Of a DNA stretch of 22,023 bases, positions 1-6,481 are shown in pieces (the first letter of the stretch is position 1; each line of letters opens with the position of its first letter). A model generated the notes under the pieces. It had not been told where the DNA came from and did no database searches. It worked only from the letters and a program-made list of their open reading frames with translations. Source of the DNA: Oscillospiraceae bacterium (GTDB lineage Bacteria > Bacillota > Clostridia > Oscillospirales > CAG-272); the NCBI GenBank assembly GCA_003343845.1, contig QAKK01000013.1, positions 1 to 22,023 of the forward strand, in the 5' to 3' direction. A program made the translations under genes and the position numbers.

Positions 1-389
1 ACCTGGTCGTTGCCCTTGCCGGTGCAGCCGTGGCAGATGGCGTCTGCGCCTTCCTTAAGCGCGATCTCTGCCAGCCGCTTACCGATGATCGGGCGCGCCA
101 GCGACGTGCCGAGCATGTATTCCTCATACTTTGCGCCTGCCTGCACCGTCGGGATGACGATGTCGTTGACAAACTCGTCGGTCAGATCCTCGATGTAGAC
201 TTTGGTTGCGCCGGTCTTCAGCGCCTTCTCCTCCAGTCCCTCCAGCTCGTCCGCCTGTCCGACGTTGCCCGAGACCGCGATGATCTCGCAGTTATTGTAG
301 TTCTCCTTCAGCCACGGAATGATGATGGATGTATCCAGCCCGCCCGAATAAGCGAGAACGACCTTCTTGATCTTGCTCTTATCAATCAT
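1..389 (-). CDS. argG: Argininosuccinate synthase, N-terminal part (cut by window edge)
   Basis: This enzyme joins citrulline and aspartate using ATP in the penultimate step of arginine synthesis, in the cytoplasm. The reverse strand reads MIDKSKIKKVVLAYSGGLDT, and the SGGLDTS pyrophosphatase-type ATP loop lies at residues 15-21. The frame continues through LARPIIGKRL and ends in HGCTGKGNDQ, both typical of the family. Only about 129 of the usual 400 or so residues are present because the gene runs off the left edge. The start at 389 is preceded by GGAGGG about 7 nt upstream. A promoter and possible ArgR boxes lie just upstream. The identity is secure; downstream partners such as argH cannot be seen. 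Confidence 0.95.
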   Translation of the reverse strand, partial: MIDKSKIKKVVLAYSGGLDTSIIIPWLKENYNNCEIIAVSGNVGQADELEGLEEKALKTGATKVYIEDLTDEFVNDIVIPTVQAGAKYEEYMLGTSLARPIIGKRLAEIALKEGADAICHGCTGKGNDQ

Positions 390-430
390 GACTTTACCCT
401 CCGCATGTCGCGTTTGTGTTTGATGGACAC

Positions 431-459
431 AGTATAGCACAAGCTGAATATAGATGCAA
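431..459 (-). promoter_or_regulatory. SigA-type promoter of argG
   Basis: Reading the minus strand, TTGCAT (454-459) and TATACT (431-436) are separated by exactly 17 bp. The predicted start of transcription leaves a leader of about 35 nt before argG. No riboswitch or T-box-sized leader fits in this space. Confidence 0.75.
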
Positions 460-465
460 TAGTTT

Positions 466-479
466 TGCATAAATATTCT
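466..479. promoter_or_regulatory. Candidate ArgR box upstream of argG
   Basis: TGCATAAATATTCT resembles the ARG-box core TGAATWWWWATTCA with two mismatches. It sits just upstream of the argG -35 element. A second copy of the ten bases TGCATAAATA lies in inverted orientation at 522-531. ArgR hexamers usually bind paired boxes, so the pairing is suggestive. This is inference from similarity alone. Confidence 0.35.
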
Positions 480-543
480 TCATTTCAGCGAAACAGACAA
501 TTTGAATCGTGAAAACATCGTTATTTATGCATTTAGAGTACAA

Positions 544-570
544 AAGAAGCACGGATTTCCCGTGCTTCTT
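544..570 (-). terminator. Rho-independent terminator of the first SGNH gene
   Basis: An 11-bp perfect stem, AAGAAGCACGG with CCGTGCTTCTT, encloses a 5-nt loop and lies 17 nt beyond the stop at 587. On the minus strand the stem ends in a T-rich tract (TTCTTTTG). It also separates this gene from the argG promoter. Confidence 0.85.
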
Positions 571-586
571 TGCATATAAGGTTCTG

Positions 587-3415
587 TTACGCGATCCTGC
601 CGAGCAGCCAGACCACGTCACGCAGCGAAATCTTGCCGGTGCCGAAATAGTGCGCACCGTCCGCAGCGGTGAAGCCGTCGTTCAGCAGTTTGCCGATTGC
701 CGTCAGCGCATCGCGCACATTGAGGTTGCCGTCGCCGTCAAAGTCGCCCGTCAGAATACGGGAAACACTGCCGCCGTCGGTCGTCTGCACCGCGACGCTG
801 CCGGTATTCTTCGTGGCATCAAACGCCGCGCCGTCCTCGAGGCGGATCGCCGCATGGTCACGCAGCGTGCCTGCAAATTTGATGTCTGTCACAAGCGTGG
901 AGGTGCCGGTGAGATAGTTTGCGCCGCAGACGCCGCTCTGCCCGTCACTCGAGACCGTGACCTTTGCCTTGCCGCCAATGCGCATCACAAGGTTGCCGCC
1001 GTAGGTGCAGATCGGCGAGTACGCCTTCCAGCGCCAGTTGCCGCCGATGATCCAGTTCCATGTGCCACCGCTTACCGTGATTGCGGCATCTGCATTGCTG
1101 CTGCCCGCCGCGACGGAATCAAAGTAGCGCGTATCCTCATTGGTCGTGACCTTGTAGACCTCGCTGCCGCCGTAGACCGCATGCCCTGCAATCAGCACCC
1201 CGCCGCGCGGTATGGTCACGCTGTCGGTGATCTCCACATTGTGATAGTTGCAGGTGACGAACAGCGCGCCCGAGCCGGTGTAGTTCAGCTTGAGGTTGTC
1301 TATCGCTGCGTCCGTGCGGAAGCGGATCATTTTGCCGTATGTGTCCAGCGCAAGCGTCGCATCGCTGCCGACGCCGACAAAACGGATACTCTTCAGATCA
1401 TCGGGCGCGGTGAGCCAGGTGCTGACGGTCTGCGTGCCGATGACACGTACCTCGGCGTCCGCACCGGGGCGCAGACGCGCGATGGCAGCCTCAATATAGC
1501 TGATGGGGTCATCCGCTGTGCCCGCGCCGTCAATTCTGCCGGTATTTGAAACATAGACCGTATCCAGCGTGCTGAAGCCTTCAACCTCGGTCACGCCGTT
1601 GAAGATCGCATTGTAGATCGCAGGGGCATACACATTCTGATAGCCCGCCGCATGCGGATGGAGCATGTCGCCGGACAGCAGCGCGCCCGCCGCGCCCTTG
1701 ATGTCAACCTGTGCCGCCGCCGCAAAGGTGAGCGCATAAAGGTCGACAAAGACATACTTGTCGCTCTGCTGTGCCAGCGTTCCGGTCACGCGGCGCTGCA
1801 TGGCGCGCACATCCACCGCGCCGAGCACCGACTGGCGCTGCGATCCCTTCTTGATCGAGCGATAGAGCGCGCTGGTGGTGAACACCTTCTTCGTGGTTGC
1901 AAGATCGCCGTAGCCTTTGACAAAGGCGGTGTACATCTCCTCAAAACGTGCGTGCTGCCCGTCGGTAACCATCGTGTTGTAGGCATCGTTGGTCCCGAGC
2001 CCGATGATGAACCAGTCCGCATCGCATTCCTCGCGCGTCAGCCTGAAGTTCAGCATATCGTTGTACCAGATGTTGTTGGTCGGCATGACGGTAGCGCCGC
2101 CGATGCCGTAGTTGCCGAGGATCGCCTCGCCGCCGTTTTTCTCGATCAGCTCGAGCAAACGCGCCGGATATGCCTTGGTTTCAAAATCCCATGCGCCGCT
2201 GCCCGCACCCGTGCCCTGCGTGATGCTGTCACCGATGCAGGCGATGCGCAGCGGCTCTTCATAGGTCTGCGTCCTGCCGTTGACCGCGTCAAAGCGCTTG
2301 GGGACGATGTTCATCGACGCGGGAAAGGTCAGCGTTGCCTTCTTGCTCTCGCCGCTGTACGCCTTGACCTGCGTTGCGTCGATCACCGTGCCGGCAGCAA
2401 AGGTCGCGCCGCTTGTGATATTGACGCTGAAGTTGCCGCGCAGCACCTGCGTCAGCCCGGTGCCGGTCTGATACGCGCTGATCTCAAAGCCCTCGAAGGT
2501 GCCGCCCGTGATGTTCACCGTGATGTCGCCGTCCATCGCATAATACCTGCGGTCGGACCTGGTGAGCGCCGAGCAGCCGCCCGCGCGCGAGCTGGCAACG
2601 CCGCTGCGACCGATGACATAGACCGGCGCGCGGAATCTGCCGCCCGTGATGGTGAGCGTGGCGTCGTCGGCAAGGATGCCCATGCCGGAGACGCTGATCG
2701 CATTGTCGTTCTTATTCAACGAAGTCTGCTTGAAGGAGACTTCACGCCCGAACGTGCCGCCGTTTATCGTAATGGTGATCGGTGCGGCGATCGAGCCGTA
2801 CAGACAGTTGAGGTTTGTGCGGCGGTTGCCGCCCGCGAAGGTGGCAAAATTGCCGTTGTCCACCGTGATGGAATAGGGCAGCTCGGTGACGCACTTTGCG
2901 TTCAGCGCACGGTTCTGCTCCTCATATTTTGTGACGTCACCCGTCCCCTCCGGCGCGCTTACGCCGCCGAAAAAGTCGATCGCGGTCGTCATTTCGCACT
3001 TCTCTGTGAAGTGCAGGCTGTTGAAGCCGCCGAAAATGACCCGTGAGCCGCTTGCCGTGATGGGCAGATCCAGCGTGATCGTATTGTCGTTTGTGTTCTT
3101 CGCGAAGGAGAGATTTCCCGAAAGGTTCAGGCAGCCGTCCCCTTCTGCCGTAAAGGTCAGATCACCGCTCTGCTCCGGCACGGTATATGCCGAAGACAGC
3201 GTGATCGGCGAGACGAAAACAACCGTGCCGCCCTTGCCGTCCAGCGCGCCTATCGCCGTGCCGAGTGAGCCGAACGGCGCTGCGGCACTCGTGCCGTCCC
3301 CCTTCCCGGTCGCCGAGACGTAGACCGTGCGGTCGGCTGCCGCCGCCGTGCAGAGCAGCGCCGCCGCAAAGCAAAGCAGCACAAGCAGACGTACTGCGAT
3401 TTTCAGATTGCGCAT
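587..3415 (-). CDS. Secreted beta-helix / SGNH hydrolase / dockerin-like protein A (942 aa)
   Basis: This is a large exported protein, probably a carbohydrate or ester hydrolase acting outside the cell. Residues 1-27 form a signal peptide. Residues 28 to about 390 carry recurring ITINGGTF/ITGGRF-like motifs typical of right-handed parallel beta-helices. An SGNH hydrolase domain follows at about 391-605: block I GDSITQG with Ser397, block II NYGIGG, block III GTND, and block V DMLHP with Asp583 and His586. A second beta-helix-like region covers about 615-885. The C-terminus has one good dockerin-type calcium loop (DFDGDGNLNVRD, 891-902) and a second repeat lacking most calcium ligands. The start at 3415 has a GGGGG ribosome site. 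It is a clear paralogue of the next upstream gene. The substrate is unknown; acetylated polysaccharide is a reasonable guess. Confidence 0.85.
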   Translation of the reverse strand: MRNLKIAVRLLVLLCFAAALLCTAAAADRTVYVSATGKGDGTSAAAPFGSLGTAIGALDGKGGTVVFVSPITLSSAYTVPEQSGDLTFTAEGDGCLNLSGNLSFAKNTNDNTITLDLPITASGSRVIFGGFNSLHFTEKCEMTTAIDFFGGVSAPEGTGDVTKYEEQNRALNAKCVTELPYSITVDNGNFATFAGGNRRTNLNCLYGSIAAPITITINGGTFGREVSFKQTSLNKNDNAISVSGMGILADDATLTITGGRFRAPVYVIGRSGVASSRAGGCSALTRSDRRYYAMDGDITVNITGGTFEGFEISAYQTGTGLTQVLRGNFSVNITSGATFAAGTVIDATQVKAYSGESKKATLTFPASMNIVPKRFDAVNGRTQTYEEPLRIACIGDSITQGTGAGSGAWDFETKAYPARLLELIEKNGGEAILGNYGIGGATVMPTNNIWYNDMLNFRLTREECDADWFIIGLGTNDAYNTMVTDGQHARFEEMYTAFVKGYGDLATTKKVFTTSALYRSIKKGSQRQSVLGAVDVRAMQRRVTGTLAQQSDKYVFVDLYALTFAAAAQVDIKGAAGALLSGDMLHPHAAGYQNVYAPAIYNAIFNGVTEVEGFSTLDTVYVSNTGRIDGAGTADDPISYIEAAIARLRPGADAEVRVIGTQTVSTWLTAPDDLKSIRFVGVGSDATLALDTYGKMIRFRTDAAIDNLKLNYTGSGALFVTCNYHNVEITDSVTIPRGGVLIAGHAVYGGSEVYKVTTNEDTRYFDSVAAGSSNADAAITVSGGTWNWIIGGNWRWKAYSPICTYGGNLVMRIGGKAKVTVSSDGQSGVCGANYLTGTSTLVTDIKFAGTLRDHAAIRLEDGAAFDATKNTGSVAVQTTDGGSVSRILTGDFDGDGNLNVRDALTAIGKLLNDGFTAADGAHYFGTGKISLRDVVWLLGRIA

Positions 3416-3444
3416 ATCAAAACCCCCGTATTCATTCTGCTTTC

Positions 3445-3473
3445 ATTGTACCACCTGCAGGCAGTCTCCTCAA
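3445..3473 (-). promoter_or_regulatory. Proximal promoter of SGNH protein A
   Basis: On the minus strand TTGAGG (3468-3473) and TACAAT (3445-3450) are 17 bp apart, about 30 nt upstream of the start codon. A second, weaker promoter-like arrangement lies upstream (CTTTTG at 3526-3531, TATAAA at 3503-3508). Confidence 0.6.
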
Positions 3474-3508
3474 CAGGAATCGCATGTAAAAACCGCCTGA
3501 GTTTTATA

Positions 3509-3521
3509 ACATTTTGCACAC
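3509..3521 (-). promoter_or_regulatory. Degenerate copy of the shared surface-gene motif
   Basis: The minus strand reads GTGTGCAAAATGT, close to GTGTGCAATATTGT upstream of SGNH protein B and GTGTGTAATATTGT upstream of the SLH protein. It precedes a TATAAA box, as the motif precedes -10 boxes at the other two genes. Function is inferred only from recurrence. Confidence 0.35.
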
Positions 3522-3526
3522 AAAGC

Positions 3527-3550
3527 AAAAGAGCCGCAAGCGGCTCTTTT
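3527..3550 (-). terminator. Rho-independent terminator of SGNH protein B
   Basis: AAAAGAGCCG pairs perfectly with CGGCTCTTTT around a 4-nt loop, 21 nt past the stop at 3572. The minus-strand end of the stem is a run of T residues. It separates the two paralogous genes into different transcription units. Confidence 0.85.
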
Positions 3551-3571
3551 GTGAAATATTATGAAATTCGG

Positions 3572-6298
3572 TTATTTTGCGATTTGCGCAAACAGCCACA
3601 GGACATCGGTCAGCGTGACCTGCGTCTTACCGTTGTAGACGCTGCCGTAGGGGAACTCGCCGTCCAGCACGCAGCGCAGCATGATGAGAGCATCGCGGAT
3701 GTCGATCACGCCGTTTCTGTCCAGGTCGCCCGTCGGCACATCGCCGCGGATGATGCTGCCCGTGTTGTTTGCCGCATCATAGGTGACGCCGGAAAGCGTG
3801 CCGGTGGTCATATAGTCGGGCAGCGTGCTGCCAGTTGCCCGGATGTCGGCAACAACAGAGCCTGTGAGGTAGTTTGCGCCGCAGACACCGATATAATCCG
3901 TCCCGGTGATGGTCGCGCCCGTGCCGACAGTCAGCGTCATGTTGCCGCTGTATGTGCCGATGGGAGCACCGCCTGCAAAGCGGCGGTTGCCGCCTGCAAA
4001 GCCGGTCCAGGCGCCGCTCTCAATCCTGATGGTGCAGTTGCGGTCCGAAGATGCGCTCGCCACCGTGTCATAGGCAGTCGCGGTTGCAGCGGCTGCCTCT
4101 GCGCGCGTAAAGACATTGTAGCCCGCATAGAAATTCCAGGTGCCCGTGGTCTTGACGCTTGCCGTGATCTCCAAATCGTTATAGCAGCCGATGATATAGG
4201 TGCCGCCGGACTTGGCAGACTTCAGCGTGATGTTGTCGATCTTCATATTGCTGCCGAGCTTGAAGGTATCGCCCGAAACGCTGAGCACCGCATCCGTGCC
4301 TTCACCGACGATGGTCAGATGCGAGGGGTTCATCGAGGAGAAGAAGTTGCCGCCGAGCGTCCATGTGCCGACCACATGGAGGGTGACATCCGCGCCGGGG
4401 GCAAACTTGTCCATCGCAACGGCGAAGTTCGAGATGGGGCTGTCCGCCGTGCCCGCGCCGTTGATGCTGCCCTTGTCCGAAACATAGACATCGGTCATGT
4501 AAAAGCCTGCAGCCTCCTTGGCACCGCCGCAGAGGATCGCGTCATACAGCTTCTTTGCCATAATGCCGTAACCGCTCGTCGCCGGATGCAGATTCTCACT
4601 CGAACCCGCAAACAGCGCGCCGCTCTTGGCATCGGCATAGGTCAGCTGATAAAGGTTGATAAAGTCATACTTGCCCGGATCCTTTGCCGCAAGTTCACGC
4701 GCGATGCGCTCCTGCGCGGGGTGCAGTACCGCCGATGCACGCAGATCGTTCACCGCATTCGAGGTCTTGCGGTAGATCGCATTGGTGATATAGACGCACT
4801 TGGTGTCCGCCTTTTTGCCGAGCATCTCACAGATGCTGCGATAATTGGTCTCAAACCTCTGAAGTGCGCCGTTCGTGCCGCCGATGGCGGCGGCATCGTT
4901 CGTGCCCATCGCGATGACATAGTACGTCGCGTCGCACTCCTCCATGACCAGCGGATATGCCAGCATCTTCATATAGTCGCGCTTGGTGCTGGGGAGAAAG
5001 CCGGACGCGGAGACGCCGTAGTTGGAGACAATGATCTCCTTGCCGTCCGCCTCGGCAAGTTTGTGGAATTGCGCGGGATACGCCTGCGTGAGGCGATCCT
5101 TGACCGCGTTGAAATAGCCCTCGGTGATGCTGTCGCCGATGAACGCGACGCGCAGCGGCTCTTCATAGGTCTGCGCCCTGCCGTTGACCACGTCAAAGCG
5201 TTTTGCCGTGATGCCCGCGCCTGCGGGATAGGTCAGCGTCGCTTTCTTATCCGATCCCGCATACGCCTTGACCTGCGTTGCATCGATCACCGTGCCCGCC
5301 GCAAAGGTTGCGCCTGCGCCGATGGTCACATCAAAGCTGCCGCGTAGCATCTGCGTGTAGCCCGCCTGCGTGTAGTACGCGCTGATGAGCCCGCCGTTGA
5401 AGGTACCGCCCGTGATGTTGATCCGGATATCGCCGTCTGCCGCATAATACTTTCTGTCCGACGCGGTCAGCGCGGAGGTCTCGGATGCCGTTGCAGGTAC
5501 ATTGTCCAGTCTTCCCTGCGCAAAGATCGGCGCGTTGAACGTGCCGCCGGTGATGTTCAGCGTCGCATCATCCGCGAGGATTAAGCCGTCCGCGATGCTG
5601 ACATCCCAGTAATTCTTGTTGTTGGTGGTGAGGTCGTAGCTGCCTGCCTTGCCGAACGTACCGCCGTTGATCGTAATGGTGACGGGCGCAGCGATGGAGC
5701 CGACCGGCGCGGTAACAGAGCTTCTGTAGGTACCGGCGGAGAACATGCAGAAGTCGCCGCCGTCCACCGTGATCGAATACGGCAGTTCGGTGACGAGGGC
5801 GGCATTTGCCGTGCCGCTTGCCGCCAGCACGCCGCCCATGAAATGCAGGCTGCCGTTTGCGCCGTTGTTGGTAACGACGCACTTGTCGGTGAAATGCACG
5901 CTGTTGAAGCCGCCGAAGATGAAGACCGGGTAGGTCTTTGTCATCACGATCGGCAGATCAAAGGTGAAAGTATTGTCGTTCGTGTTCTTGCCGAGCTGAA
6001 TGCGGTTGCCCTGCAGCAGTCTGCCGCCGTTTGCAGAAGTCAGCATGAAGTCGCCGTTCTGCTCGGGGATGGTGGTGATCGCGTTGACCGTCACGTCGCC
6101 GCAGGCAACGATCGTGCCGCCCTTGCCGCCCAGTGCCGAAACCGCCGCATTCAGCGTGCCGAGCGGGCTTGCCGCGCTCGTGCCGTCGCCCGTACCGCCG
6201 TCCTTCACATAGACGGTCTGCTCTGCGGCAAAAGCCGCCGCCGTGCAAAGCACCGCGCAGATCAGGAGCGAAAGAATGAATAATAATGTCTTGCGCAT
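3572..6298 (-). CDS. Secreted beta-helix / SGNH hydrolase / dockerin-like protein B (908 aa)
   Basis: This is a paralogue of protein A with the same order of domains. It has a signal peptide (1-24), a beta-helix-like region to about 380, an SGNH hydrolase at about 385-595, a second beta-helix-like region at about 605-845 and a dockerin-like tail. SGNH block I is GDSITEG with Ser390, and block III is GTND. Block V reads SENLHP, so the usual Asp of DxxH is Glu568 while His571 is kept. The tail has one calcium-type loop (DLDRNGVIDIRD, 858-869) and a degenerate second repeat (VTLTDVLWLFAQIA). Long stretches match protein A, for example TYEEPLR just before block I and FAAGTVIDATQVKAY before that. 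The start at 6298 follows AAGGAGGA. The Asp-to-Glu change may alter activity; a Ser-His dyad is possible. Confidence 0.85.
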   Translation of the reverse strand: MRKTLLFILSLLICAVLCTAAAFAAEQTVYVKDGGTGDGTSAASPLGTLNAAVSALGGKGGTIVACGDVTVNAITTIPEQNGDFMLTSANGGRLLQGNRIQLGKNTNDNTFTFDLPIVMTKTYPVFIFGGFNSVHFTDKCVVTNNGANGSLHFMGGVLAASGTANAALVTELPYSITVDGGDFCMFSAGTYRSSVTAPVGSIAAPVTITINGGTFGKAGSYDLTTNNKNYWDVSIADGLILADDATLNITGGTFNAPIFAQGRLDNVPATASETSALTASDRKYYAADGDIRINITGGTFNGGLISAYYTQAGYTQMLRGSFDVTIGAGATFAAGTVIDATQVKAYAGSDKKATLTYPAGAGITAKRFDVVNGRAQTYEEPLRVAFIGDSITEGYFNAVKDRLTQAYPAQFHKLAEADGKEIIVSNYGVSASGFLPSTKRDYMKMLAYPLVMEECDATYYVIAMGTNDAAAIGGTNGALQRFETNYRSICEMLGKKADTKCVYITNAIYRKTSNAVNDLRASAVLHPAQERIARELAAKDPGKYDFINLYQLTYADAKSGALFAGSSENLHPATSGYGIMAKKLYDAILCGGAKEAAGFYMTDVYVSDKGSINGAGTADSPISNFAVAMDKFAPGADVTLHVVGTWTLGGNFFSSMNPSHLTIVGEGTDAVLSVSGDTFKLGSNMKIDNITLKSAKSGGTYIIGCYNDLEITASVKTTGTWNFYAGYNVFTRAEAAAATATAYDTVASASSDRNCTIRIESGAWTGFAGGNRRFAGGAPIGTYSGNMTLTVGTGATITGTDYIGVCGANYLTGSVVADIRATGSTLPDYMTTGTLSGVTYDAANNTGSIIRGDVPTGDLDRNGVIDIRDALIMLRCVLDGEFPYGSVYNGKTQVTLTDVLWLFAQIAK

Positions 6299-6317
6299 AA
6301 AGGGAATCCTCCTTGTC

Positions 6318-6340
6318 AGCGGAGAGTCTGCGTCTCCGCT
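6318..6340 (-). other. Hairpin in the 5' leader of SGNH protein B
   Basis: AGCGGAGA and TCTCCGCT form an 8-bp perfect stem around a 7-nt loop, between the predicted transcription start and the Shine-Dalgarno at 6307-6314. There is no T-tract, so it is unlikely to be a terminator. It could stabilise the mRNA or tune translation; that is inference. Confidence 0.4.
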
Positions 6341-6354
6341 TGTGTACTATATTT

Positions 6355-6383
6355 AGTTTAGCACAATATTGCACACACAACAA
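6355..6383 (-). promoter_or_regulatory. Promoter of SGNH protein B with shared motif in the spacer
   Basis: On the minus strand TTGTTG (6378-6383) and TAAACT (6355-6360) are 17 bp apart, with a TGC extended -10. The spacer holds GTGTGCAATATTGT (6363-6376), repeated with one mismatch upstream of the SLH protein gene at 9025-9038. Confidence 0.6.
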
Positions 6384-6442
6384 GCCAAATTCAAACGTAT
6401 TTTTGGACAAAATTTCACGGTTCCTAACTTTGCGCAAAACAA

Positions 6443-6475
6443 AAATCCGAAGCCTTTGAAAAAGACTTCGGATTT
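6443..6475 (-). terminator. Rho-independent terminator of the SLH sialidase-like gene
   Basis: AATCCGAAG and CTTCGGATT form the main stem, extended inward by CTTT/AAAG after one mismatch. It lies directly beyond the stop at 6482. The minus strand continues into TTTTTGTTTTG, a good T-tract. Confidence 0.85.
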
Positions 6476-6481
6476 TTTCAT

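Noticed and set aside
509..5347. Long plus-strand open frames (for example 509-1549, 1652-3046 and 3446-5347) opposite the two SGNH genes
   Set aside because: They are antisense to clearly coding genes, are rich in Arg, Ala and Val as expected from reversed GC-rich codons, lack ribosome sites and show no recognisable domain.
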